Shown here: positions 1 to 5,652 of the stretch, piece after piece
How the letters are laid out: each line of letters begins with the position of its first letter
How positions within the stretch are numbered: position 1 is the first letter of the stretch
Origin: Bacillota bacterium
GTDB taxonomy: Bacteria > Bacillota > Clostridia > Lachnospirales > Lachnospiraceae
Length of the DNA stretch: 6,247 bases
Assembly (NCBI GenBank): GCA_023460575.1
Contig: JAEWPQ010000240.1
Coordinates: 1 to 6,247 of the forward strand
Reading direction: 5' to 3'
Translations under genes and position numbers: made by a program
The notes under the pieces: model-generated
The model's database searches: none
Told to the model about the DNA's origin: nothing
What the model saw: only the letters and a program-made list of their open reading frames with translations

Positions 1-321
1 CAGAAGATGAAGACCAATCGCCAAAATCCAGATGGTAAAAGCCACTGTATAGGAAAAAGGTTTTATGTAAACAGATAACAACATAGTCCCCATGGGAAAT
101 GTGGCGGATACACTCATCATAATTGGATTTTTCAAATCCTCCTTAACCGCATTGGGAAACAAAACTGCTTTAAACAGAAGAAGGATAAAAAGTAAAAAGG
201 ATATGGCTCCAAACACATAGCGGATACTCTCGGAATAACTCTGAAGTAAATTACCCAGAGCAGCACACCCAAGCATAACCCCAGACATAGGTACTGGCAC
301 ACGTTTTATTAAGTCCCTCAT
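1..321 (-). CDS. TDT family transporter (TehA/SLAC1-like), N-terminal 107 codons, cut by window edge
   Basis: This is the start of an integral membrane protein that continues past the left edge; only the first 107 residues are visible. The N-terminus reads MRDLIKRVPVPMSGVMLGCA followed by ALGNLLQSYS, a pattern I recognise from the tellurite-resistance/dicarboxylate transporter (TDT, TehA/SLAC1) family. Four hydrophobic stretches are visible at about residues 10-26, 35-55, 70-86 and 92-107, consistent with the ten-helix anion channel/transporter fold. The family moves C4-dicarboxylates, sulfite, nitrate or chloride; the substrate here cannot be told. I chose the ATG at 321 because GGGGTGAT (333-326) pairs well with the 16S tail and its GG core lies 8 bases upstream. 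The in-frame ATG at 327, which overlaps the preceding stop as TGATG, lies inside that site. The gene follows the C_GCAxxG protein by 5 bases, so co-transcription and translational coupling are likely. Family call fairly sure; substrate unknown. Confidence 0.8.
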   Translation of the reverse strand, partial: MRDLIKRVPVPMSGVMLGCAALGNLLQSYSESIRYVFGAISFLLFILLLFKAVLFPNAVKEDLKNPIMMSVSATFPMGTMLLSVYIKPFSYTVAFTIWILAIGLHLL

Positions 322-326
322 ACCCA

Positions 327-791
327 TCACCCCGCTGTTACAAGTTCATCAATATTCACAAGCTCAAATTCCCGGACAATAATCTGTGCCACCTTTTCTG
401 CAACCAGCCCGGTAAACGCAATGCATTGCTCCTTGTGTTCCCCGCTTGCCATATCGAATTCTTTTGTGAGGACACGGCAGCAAAGAGAATTTTTTCCATT
501 GGCTGTTGCCAATAAAAGGTTCTTTTCCACCTTTGGATCCCCCTGTTTGGTACGTCCAAAGAAAAGTCCAAGACACATAACGCCGCCGGTCACTGCACCG
601 CATACGCACTTGGAGCGTCCGATTCCAACGGGAAACCCGGAGGCCATGGCAATTACCGTATCTGGAACATCAAGTTCAAAATTGTCCCGGATGGAAGAAA
701 CGACGGCTTCCGAACAAAAGAATCCACCCCGGAATAATTCCTCTGCCTCTTTTTTGATTTTCTGTACACTGACTTCTTTTTTCATTTCCAT
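327..791 (-). CDS. C_GCAxxG_C_C family protein (conserved cysteine-motif protein)
   Basis: A 154-residue soluble protein with the conserved cysteine and glycine pattern of the C_GCAxxG_C_C family: FFCSEAV with C26, CVCGAVTGG at 62-70 (C62, C64), C73, the C104-C105 pair, and C123 in EQCIAF. The order (N-terminal Cys, central CGAxxGG, late Cys) and length fit the family, which is common in anaerobes. Its biochemical function is not established; the conserved cysteines suggest redox or metal/cofactor binding, which is inference. The open frame extends up to 899, but I start at the ATG at 791: AAAGGGGCG lies about 9 bases upstream, and the extra 36 residues would span the predicted promoter. The next ATG (785, two codons in) is a weaker alternative. 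The gene is followed within 5 bases by a TDT transporter, suggesting that the two act together, perhaps on a small anion. No frameshift or missing core motif is seen. Confidence 0.88.
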   Translation of the reverse strand: MEMKKEVSVQKIKKEAEELFRGGFFCSEAVVSSIRDNFELDVPDTVIAMASGFPVGIGRSKCVCGAVTGGVMCLGLFFGRTKQGDPKVEKNLLLATANGKNSLCCRVLTKEFDMASGEHKEQCIAFTGLVAEKVAQIIVREFELVNIDELVTAG

Positions 792-819
792 GATTAAACG
801 CCCCTTTGTAAAATTTAAT

Positions 820-835
820 ATGTTAATTTTAACAT
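820..835. repeat. Inverted repeat over the -10 element, possible operator
   Basis: ATGTTAA-TT-TTAACAT is a perfect 7-bp dyad with a 2-base centre. It covers the predicted -10 and reaches the transcription start of the C_GCAxxG/TDT operon, where a bound repressor would block polymerase. The arms resemble the TGTTAA/TTAACA halves of anaerobic redox regulators, but the spacing is too short for the usual Rex site. An AT-rich chance palindrome cannot be excluded. Confidence 0.4.
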
Positions 836-855
836 AGAGCATATAGAACTTCCAA
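826..855 (-). promoter_or_regulatory. Predicted sigma-A promoter for the C_GCAxxG/TDT operon
   Basis: On the minus strand, TTGGAA (855-850) and TAAAAT (831-826) are separated by 18 bases, giving a reasonable -35/-10 pair. Transcription would start near 819, leaving a leader of about 28 bases before the ATG at 791. The -10 lies entirely inside an inverted repeat (820-835). The prediction is from sequence alone. Confidence 0.5.
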
Positions 856-926
856 TTGTGTTTTTCTATCTGTTTAGACGCAGTGATTGTTTTTATCAAT
901 AATTAATACAATTTATCCATATATTA

Positions 927-2405
927 TTAATGATAAATTTTCTTCTGCTCATAGATTGGCTCGCAGGTAAGGTGAATTCCCAATCTTTTAAAGGTTTTCA
1001 CATCTACATCAGAGAGCAGGACAGACGTGTGGGCATCAGTCCCTTTTAACCTGGGAAGCTGCTCTAACGCAATCTGTGCATTCACATCTGTGGCGGCAGA
1101 AGCAGACAGTGCGATCAGCACTTCGTCGGTATGAAGTCTGGGGTTTTTGCTTCCCAGATACTTAACCTTTAATTTCTGAATCGGTTCAATGGCTGAGGGA
1201 GAAATCAAATGGACATCGTGAGGGATATTTCCAAGAACCTTCACTGCATTTAACAAAAGAGCAGCCGAGGCTCCCAGTAAATTAGTGGTTTTGCCTGTCA
1301 CAACGGTATCGTCACCCAGTAAAAGTGCAGCTGCAGGCGAACCGTTTTTCTGTGCAAGTTCATTGGCAGCGCCTACGGTTTTTCTCATCTCCGTATTGAT
1401 CTTTGCCTGCTTCATCACCAGCTCGATTTTATATACCTCATCTTTGGATCCCATATCCTTAGCCAGCCGAGACAACGCCTGATAATACCGTCTGATGATC
1501 TCCTGACGGGAGGCTTCCCTGCAGATTTCATCATCCACGATACAGTGTCCGGCCATATTCACTCCCATGTCGGTAGGTGATTTGTACGGACATTCCCCAT
1601 AGATTCCCTCAAATATTGCGCTTAATACCGGAAAAATTTCTACATCCCGGTTATAATTTACTGTAGTTACCCCATAAGCTTCCAAATGGAAGGGATCAAT
1701 CATATTCACATCATTTAGATCAGCAGTGGCAGCTTCATAAGCCAGATTCACCGGATGCTTTAACGGAATATTCCAGATGGGAAAGGTTTCAAACTTGGCA
1801 TAACCGGCTTTTACTCCCCGCTTGTTCTCGTGATAAAGCTGGGATAAGCAGGTTGCCATCTTTCCGCTGCCAGGTCCCGGAGCGGTGATGATCACCAGAG
1901 GTTTGGAGGTTTCAATGTAGTCATTTCTTCCATACCCTTCATCACTGACAATGAACGAAATGTTGGCAGGATAACCGTCAATGATATAATGGCGGTATAC
2001 CTTAATTCCCATTGATTCCAGCTTCCCCTTAAATACATCTGCTGCCTTCTGACCGGAGTACTGGGTGATAACAACACTTCCCACATACAGTCCCTTGTCG
2101 GTAAAAGACTGAATGAGGCGGAATACATCCACATCATATGTAATGCCAAGATCGTGGCGGATCTTATTCTTTTCAATGTCAGCTGCACTGATGGCAATCA
2201 CGATCTCTGCCTGATCAGAAAGCTGCATCAGCATACGAAGCTTGCTGTCCGGTTCAAATCCTGGAAGCACTCTGGAAGCGTGGTAGTCGTCAAACAATTT
2301 TCCACCAAATTCCAGATAGAGCTTGTCCCCGAACTGGCCGATCCTTTCCTTGATGTGTTCTGACTGCATGGTTAAATATTTGTTGTTATCAAATCCTGGT
2401 TTCAT
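927..2405 (-). CDS. DUF1846 (UPF0371) family protein
   Basis: A 492-residue cytoplasmic protein matching the DUF1846/UPF0371 family in length and motifs. Visible landmarks are the N-terminal block KPGFDNNKYL, a glycine-rich phosphate-loop-like segment APGPGSGKMA at 175-184 preceded by a hydrophobic beta-strand (LVIIT), VNYNRDVEIFPVL near 249-261, GDDTVVTGKTTNLLGA at 364-379, and LHTDEVLIALSASAATD near 424-440. The phosphate-loop-like element and alternating strand/helix segments suggest a nucleotide- or phosphate-binding Rossmann-like fold. I know of no established reaction for the family. There is no signal peptide or membrane segment. The ATG at 2405 has GGAGGG four bases upstream (2415-2410), so the start is well supported. 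The gene is divergent from map across 153 bp and has its own predicted extended -10 promoter with an overlapping dyad. No clear terminator follows the stop, so some read-through into the C_GCAxxG gene 135 bases below is possible. Confidence 0.92.
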   Translation of the reverse strand: MKPGFDNNKYLTMQSEHIKERIGQFGDKLYLEFGGKLFDDYHASRVLPGFEPDSKLRMLMQLSDQAEIVIAISAADIEKNKIRHDLGITYDVDVFRLIQSFTDKGLYVGSVVITQYSGQKAADVFKGKLESMGIKVYRHYIIDGYPANISFIVSDEGYGRNDYIETSKPLVIITAPGPGSGKMATCLSQLYHENKRGVKAGYAKFETFPIWNIPLKHPVNLAYEAATADLNDVNMIDPFHLEAYGVTTVNYNRDVEIFPVLSAIFEGIYGECPYKSPTDMGVNMAGHCIVDDEICREASRQEIIRRYYQALSRLAKDMGSKDEVYKIELVMKQAKINTEMRKTVGAANELAQKNGSPAAALLLGDDTVVTGKTTNLLGASAALLLNAVKVLGNIPHDVHLISPSAIEPIQKLKVKYLGSKNPRLHTDEVLIALSASAATDVNAQIALEQLPRLKGTDAHTSVLLSDVDVKTFKRLGIHLTCEPIYEQKKIYH

Positions 2406-2429
2406 TTGTCCCTCCGTAACTTGTTCATT

Positions 2430-2450
2430 TTACAATACTTAAGATTGTAA
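2430..2450. repeat. Inverted repeat spanning -10 and start site of the DUF1846 gene, possible operator
   Basis: TTACAAT-ACTTAAG-ATTGTAA has perfect 7-bp arms around a 7-base centre. One arm (2444-2450) coincides with the predicted -10 and the other (2430-2436) covers roughly +1 to +8, with about two helical thirds between half-site centres. This geometry would suit a repressor. It is not followed by a T-run, so it is not a terminator. I do not recognise the regulator. Confidence 0.4.
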
Positions 2451-2452
2451 CA
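2444..2452 (-). promoter_or_regulatory. Predicted extended -10 promoter for the DUF1846 gene
   Basis: The minus strand reads TGTTACAAT (2452-2444), an extended -10 (TGn plus TACAAT). The hexamer 17 bases upstream (TGGCAT) is a poor -35, as extended -10 promoters tolerate. A start near 2437 gives a leader of about 32 bases containing GGAGGG. The element lies within one arm of an inverted repeat. Confidence 0.45.
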
Positions 2453-2505
2453 TAGAAGCCTTAAAAATGCCATGGCTTTTATCTGTCCTTATTTGGCAGA
2501 AACTC

Positions 2506-2534
2506 TTTACAACAGGCTCTAAACGTGTTAAAAC
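2506..2534 (+). promoter_or_regulatory. Possible promoter for map-tag
   Basis: TTTACA (2506-2511) and TAAAAC (2529-2534) are 17 bases apart, the best -35/-10 pair upstream of map. Transcription would start near 2541, just before the AAGGAGG at 2546-2552, which would make an unusually short leader. TTGGCA at 2494-2499 is an alternative -35, but it lacks a good partner. Weak call. Confidence 0.3.
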
Positions 2535-2537
2535 GTT
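2522..2537. repeat. Near-perfect palindrome upstream of map
   Basis: AACGTGTTAAAACGTT is a 16-base palindrome with one mismatched pair, placed over the possible -10 of map and ending 9 bases before its ribosome binding site. It could be an operator or a chance AT-rich dyad; nothing else in the window repeats it. Confidence 0.25.
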
Positions 2538-2558
2538 GTAGTAAGAAGGAGGAGAAAT

Positions 2559-3431
2559 ATGTTTAAAATAGGAAGAAACGACCCGTGCTGGTGCGGCAGC
2601 GGAAAGAAATATAAAACCTGTCATTTAGAGTTTGACAGAAAGCTTGAAAACTATGAAATTATGGGAGATGAGGTGCCGGATCACTCCATGATTAAGACAC
2701 CGGCCCAGATTGAAGGAATACGCCGCGCAGGCGTTGTTAATAATCAGATTCTTGATCTGGTGGGAGAGAATATCCGTCCGGGAATCAGTACGGAGGATCT
2801 AAATACCCTGGTCCACGAAACTACCATTCGTCTGGGCGGAATTCCGGCACCCCTTAATTTTGAGGGATATCCCAAAAGCGTCTGCACCTCCATCAATGAG
2901 GTGGTGTGCCATGGAATTCCTGATCCGAAACGTATTTTAAAAGAAGGAGACATCATTAATGTGGATGTTACCACTATAGTGGACGGCTATTATGCAGATG
3001 CCTCCAGAATGTACTGTATGGGAAAGGTATCTCCGGAAGCCGAAAAACTGGTACGCGTCACGAAAGAAAGCGTGGATCTGGCCTTAAAGGAAGCCAGGGC
3101 GTGGGGACATTTGGGAGACATCGGAGCAGTAATCTCCGAATACATCTATGCCAATGGGTTTACGGTAGTGAGAGAGATCGGCGGTCATGGAGTAGGAGTG
3201 GAATTTCATGAGGAGCCATGGGTCAGCCATATCGGAACAAGAGGGACAGATATGCTTTTGGTACCGGGAATGATTTTTACCATTGAGCCCATGGTTAACG
3301 CAGGAAAGGCTGATGTAGTGCAGGATGATACCGATGGCTGGACGATCTATACAAAGGATGGAAGCCTGTCGGCACAATGGGAGTATACCGTATTAATTAC
3401 AGAGGATGGACCGGAGGTGCTTGCCAGATAA
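2559..3431 (+). CDS. map: Type I methionine aminopeptidase with N-terminal SEC-C zinc motif
   Basis: This enzyme removes the initiator methionine from new proteins in the cytoplasm. The 290-residue protein has two parts. Residues 5-22 form a SEC-C zinc motif (GRNDPCWCGSGKKYKTCH; ligands C10, C12, C21, H22), the element also found at the SecA C-terminus and thought to aid ribosome or SecB-type contacts. From about residue 43 the M24A pita-bread catalytic domain follows. It keeps the five metal ligands: D136 (NVDV), D147 (ADAS), H210 (GGHGVG), E243 (TIEPM) and E275 (AQWEYT), plus H118 (CHGI) for substrate. The histidine that often follows the last ligand glutamate (EHT) is tyrosine here. Without the SEC-C part the length matches the usual 250 residues; the fused form is common in Clostridia. 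AAGGAGG at 2546-2552, six bases before the ATG, fixes the start. It overlaps tag by one base, so the two are co-translated. Confidence 0.96.
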   Translation: MFKIGRNDPCWCGSGKKYKTCHLEFDRKLENYEIMGDEVPDHSMIKTPAQIEGIRRAGVVNNQILDLVGENIRPGISTEDLNTLVHETTIRLGGIPAPLNFEGYPKSVCTSINEVVCHGIPDPKRILKEGDIINVDVTTIVDGYYADASRMYCMGKVSPEAEKLVRVTKESVDLALKEARAWGHLGDIGAVISEYIYANGFTVVREIGGHGVGVEFHEEPWVSHIGTRGTDMLLVPGMIFTIEPMVNAGKADVVQDDTDGWTIYTKDGSLSAQWEYTVLITEDGPEVLAR

Positions 3432-3988
3432 TGGAAAAGAAACGCTGCTTTTGGGTGGATGAATCATCACCCATTTACGTGAAATATCATGATGAGGAGT
3501 GGGGAGTCCCTGTTTACGACGATCAGAAGCTGTATGAGATGTTTCTGTTAGAAACCTTTCAGGCAGGGCTTTCCTGGATTACCGTGCTAAAAAAGCGGGA
3601 AGCGTTCCGGGAGGCTTTTGACGGATTTAATCCGGAAAAGGTTTCCTCATATAAGGTAGAAAAGTTAAATGAGCTGATGGAGAACCCCGGCATTATCAGA
3701 AACAGAAGAAAAGTGGAGGCTGCCGTAAAAAACACCCGCATATTTATGGAGATACAAAAGGAATTCGGATCATTTTCCAACTATTTATGGGGATTTACAG
3801 ATGGGAAGATCGTTGTGAACCAGGTTGATAATTTTTCGGTAAAAACAGATCTGTCTGATCGGATTTCGAAGGATTTGAAAAAGAGAGGAATGTCATTTGT
3901 GGGATCTGTAACCATATATTCCTATCTTCAGGCAGTGGGAGTTGTCAATGATCACGAGCTGGCGTGTATTTGCATGCAGCAGTCATAA
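3431..3988 (+). CDS. tag: DNA-3-methyladenine glycosylase I
   Basis: This base-excision repair enzyme cleaves 3-methyladenine from alkylated DNA. The 185-residue protein matches E. coli Tag in length and in diagnostic residues: the zinc ligands C6, H20 (YHDEEWGVP), H175 and C179 (VNDHELACIC), the catalytic-site glutamate E41 within LLETFQAGLSWITVLKKRE, and the helix-hairpin-helix region around 85-100 (NPGIIRNRRKVEA). Near the C-terminus FVGSVTIYSYLQAVG is typical of the family. The frame is open back to 3377, but I start at the ATG at 3431: it overlaps the map stop as TAATG, has GGAGGTG (3413-3419) 11 bases upstream, and begins MEKKRCFWVD as family members do. Translation is probably coupled to map. 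The link with map is positional; no functional connection is evident. Nothing is missing or truncated. Confidence 0.95.
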   Translation: MEKKRCFWVDESSPIYVKYHDEEWGVPVYDDQKLYEMFLLETFQAGLSWITVLKKREAFREAFDGFNPEKVSSYKVEKLNELMENPGIIRNRRKVEAAVKNTRIFMEIQKEFGSFSNYLWGFTDGKIVVNQVDNFSVKTDLSDRISKDLKKRGMSFVGSVTIYSYLQAVGVVNDHELACICMQQS

Positions 3989-4003
3989 GGAACAGGAGAG
4001 AAT

Positions 4004-4060
4004 ATGGGAGTCATTGAAATTGACCGGGAGTATCCGGTTTATGAAATTACTGGTTTTTAA
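4004..4060 (+). CDS. Possible 18-codon small ORF or leader peptide, unrecognised
   Basis: ATG at 4004 opens an 18-residue frame (MGVIEIDREYPVYEITGF) ending at TAA 4058-4060. AGGAG at 3994-3998 lies 5 bases upstream, a better ribosome binding site than that of the downstream lipoprotein gene. It starts 15 bases after the tag stop and would lie on the same transcript. Its second half overlaps two mutually exclusive hairpins (4023-4038 and 4034-4053) ending in a T-run. No homology is recognised. It could be a leader peptide, the decayed start of a lost gene, or chance. Confidence 0.25.
   Translation: MGVIEIDREYPVYEITGF
4034..4058 (+). terminator. Possible weak intrinsic terminator after map-tag
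   Basis: CCGGT (4034-4038) can pair with ACTGG (4049-4053), five pairs including one G-U, across a 10-base loop, followed directly by TTTTT (4054-4058). The stem is short for a terminator. The CCGGT arm can instead pair perfectly with ACCGG at 4023-4027, which would disrupt it. This is the only stem-plus-T-run in the tag-lipoprotein gap. Confidence 0.35.
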
Positions 4061-4065
4061 ATAAC

Positions 4066-4080
4066 GCAGCATACCGCTGC
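4066..4080. repeat. Short hairpin in the tag-lipoprotein gap
   Basis: GCAGC-ATACC-GCTGC forms a perfect 5-bp stem with a 5-base loop. The nearest T-run begins about 15 bases later, so it is not a standard terminator by itself. It may stabilise the 3' end of the map-tag transcript or be chance. Confidence 0.3.
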
Positions 4081-4102
4081 ATCCGGAATATTAAATTTTT
4101 AT

Positions 4103-4131
4103 TTGGAAAATTTTACAAAATGTGGTAAAAT
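4103..4131 (+). promoter_or_regulatory. Predicted promoter for the lipoprotein-DUF1653-uvrC operon
   Basis: TTGGAA (4103-4108) and TAAAAT (4126-4131) are exactly 17 bases apart, and TGG just before the -10 makes it an extended -10. The hexamers are the same as those predicted for the C_GCAxxG operon. The start would be near 4138, leaving a leader of about 50 bases. This is the strongest promoter match in the window. Confidence 0.6.
4110..4131. repeat. Inverted repeat across the spacer and -10 of the lipoprotein promoter
   Basis: ATTTTAC (4110-4116) and GTAAAAT (4125-4131) are perfect 7-bp arms separated by 8 bases. The right arm contains the -10 and the left arm abuts the -35. It may be an operator; the AT-richness makes a chance dyad quite possible. 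Confidence 0.35.
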
Positions 4132-4188
4132 GTTAAATAATTATTACAATGAGACACTGAAAACCATAAAGAAAGTGAAAGTGAAACG

Positions 4189-5637
4189 ATGAAAAGATGG
4201 CTTTTGGCAGTAATTGTATGCTCATTAGTAGCAGCCGGATGCAGCAGATATAAAGGTATTCCCGAGACTTCAGGGAAAGGTCCATCCAGTGACGAGGTGA
4301 CTGGAGACTCCAGTGAAAGCACGCAGGAGGACAAGCAGGACGGGACTCTGGAGGCGTCGGTGCTCCCGAAGAAAGCACCAGTGAAAGTAAAGGGGATTTA
4401 TATCTCCGGATATATGGCAGGATCGGCTGGCTTTCAGGACATCCTTAATAAGATTGAGGGTACGGAGATCAATGCAGTGGTAATTGACGTTAAAAATGAT
4501 GACGGCAGAATTACGTTTGTAATGGATGATGCCCCCACTGTGAAGGAAATCGGAGCGGAAAAAAAGTATATTCAGGACATGCCTGCCATGATGGCCCAGC
4601 TGAAGGCAAAAGGGATCTATACCATTGCACGGGTGGTTGCATTCAGAGACCCCTATCTGGCGGAACAGAAACCGGAATGGAGTTTAAAAAACAAGGATGG
4701 AAGTCTGCACAGAGATAATAAGGGACTTGCCTGGGTCAATCCATACCGGAAGGAAGTCTGGGATTATCTGGTGGAGGTAGGAGAAGCAGCCTCTGAGGCA
4801 GGCTTTGATGAGGTCCAGTTTGACTACATCCGTTTTGCTACAGACAGCTCCATGAAGCAGGTGGCTTTTGACGAAAAGGATACCAAAGGACGCTCCAAGA
4901 CAGATATTATTACAGAATTTATTGAATACGCTTATGAGAAGTTTTCTGCCAGGAATATTCCGGTATCAGCCGATGTGTTTGGAACCATCATCGGCAGTAA
5001 TGTGGATGCCCAGGCAGTGGGACAGGTTTACAGTGATATGGCAAACCATCTCGACTATATCTGCCCGATGATCTATCCGTCCCACTACGGAGACGGCAAT
5101 TTTGGAATTGACCATCCGGACACCCAGCCTTATGACACGATCCGGGCAGCCTTAAAGCTTTCCAGGGCTGATCTCCAAAAGACAAGACAGGAGGGGGCCA
5201 GACAGGCAGTTGTCCGTCCGTGGCTTCAGGACTTTACCGCCTCTTATCTGGATCACCACATTTCTTATGGGAAGAAAGAAGTAAGAGACCAGATCCAGGC
5301 AGTTTACGATGCTGGATATGATGAGTGGATTCTTTGGAGCGCTTCCAACCGATATACCTGGGATGCGCTGTTGTCTGAGGAAGAGGCAGAAAAGGAAGCA
5401 GCCAGGATTGCCCAGCTAAGAGGCACAAAAGAGGAAGAGACAGAAACTGCAGCTGTTAAGACGGAGCCCGCTTCTGTCAAAGAGCAAAGCCAGGCCGAGA
5501 AGAGTCTGGAAGGAGCGATTGCAAAAGAAGAGACAACCGGGCAGGAATCTAAATCCGGTGAAGCTTCAGAAAAAAAAGAAAAAAGGAATAAACCCCCAGT
5601 CGTGATTGTAACGACAGGCGGCTCCGGAAATGAATGA
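4189..5637 (+). CDS. Putative glycoside hydrolase lipoprotein (DUF4015 family)
   Basis: A 482-residue exported protein. Residues 1-18 (MKRWLLAVIV..LVAAGC) form a lipoprotein signal with C18 as the lipid-bearing cysteine, followed by a Ser/Glu/Asp-rich linker to about 62. Residues 66-395 match the DUF4015 putative glycosyl-hydrolase domain, a predicted TIM barrel: VKGIYISGY, VVIDVKNDDG (97-106), ARVVAFRDP (147-155), WVNPYRKEVWDY (182-193), GFDEVQFDYIRFATD (205-219), SADVFG (260-265), CPMIYPSHY (292-300), VRPWLQDF (342-349) and WILWSASNRYTW (380-391). The conserved Asp/Glu of DEVQFDYIRF are candidate catalytic residues. The substrate is unknown; a cell-surface polysaccharide is a reasonable guess. 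Residues 397-468 are charged and repetitive (Glu/Lys/Ala-rich), ending in PPVVIVTTGGSGNE. No in-frame ATG lies upstream before a stop, so the start is secure although its ribosome binding site is weak. It heads a probable operon with the DUF1653 gene and uvrC. Confidence 0.9.
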   Translation: MKRWLLAVIVCSLVAAGCSRYKGIPETSGKGPSSDEVTGDSSESTQEDKQDGTLEASVLPKKAPVKVKGIYISGYMAGSAGFQDILNKIEGTEINAVVIDVKNDDGRITFVMDDAPTVKEIGAEKKYIQDMPAMMAQLKAKGIYTIARVVAFRDPYLAEQKPEWSLKNKDGSLHRDNKGLAWVNPYRKEVWDYLVEVGEAASEAGFDEVQFDYIRFATDSSMKQVAFDEKDTKGRSKTDIITEFIEYAYEKFSARNIPVSADVFGTIIGSNVDAQAVGQVYSDMANHLDYICPMIYPSHYGDGNFGIDHPDTQPYDTIRAALKLSRADLQKTRQEGARQAVVRPWLQDFTASYLDHHISYGKKEVRDQIQAVYDAGYDEWILWSASNRYTWDALLSEEEAEKEAARIAQLRGTKEEETETAAVKTEPASVKEQSQAEKSLEGAIAKEETTGQESKSGEASEKKEKRNKPPVVIVTTGGSGNE

Positions 5638-5652
5638 AAAGTGAGGAAATCA

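Noticed and set aside
820..835. Canonical Rex operator
   Set aside because: Rex sites have TTGTTA and TAACAA halves six bases apart; here the spacing is four and the outer bases differ.
421..837. 138-codon plus-strand ORF opposite the C_GCAxxG gene
   Set aside because: It is antisense to a well-supported family gene, has no recognisable domain, and reads as a shadow frame.
792..899. Longer start for the C_GCAxxG gene at 899 (36 extra residues)
   Set aside because: The extra stretch lacks a ribosome binding site, overlaps the predicted promoter, and is not family-like; AAAGGGGCG precedes the ATG at 791.
846..926. Terminator after the DUF1846 gene
   Set aside because: Only AT-only weak pairings such as ATTG/CAAT were seen; there is no GC stem followed by a T-run on the minus strand.
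2469..2476. GCCATGGC palindrome in the DUF1846-map gap as a hairpin or regulatory site
   Set aside because: It has no loop, flanking arms pair only imperfectly, and an 8-bp palindrome is expected by chance at this scale.
2451..2558. Riboswitch or T-box in the divergent intergenic region
   Set aside because: The region is too short and lacks a recognisable conserved core or a terminator stem.
3377..3430. Longer start for tag at 3377
   Set aside because: It would overlap map by 55 bases and add a non-family N-terminus; the TAATG overlap start at 3431 matches Tag proteins.
4113..4378. Minus-strand ORFs across the lipoprotein promoter and signal peptide
   Set aside because: They run antisense to the promoter and coding start, with no ribosome binding site or recognisable protein.
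5641..5652. GTG start for the DUF1653 gene
   Set aside because: The GTG is part of the ribosome binding site GTGAGGA serving ATG 5653, and the conserved domain starts MERTPRPG.
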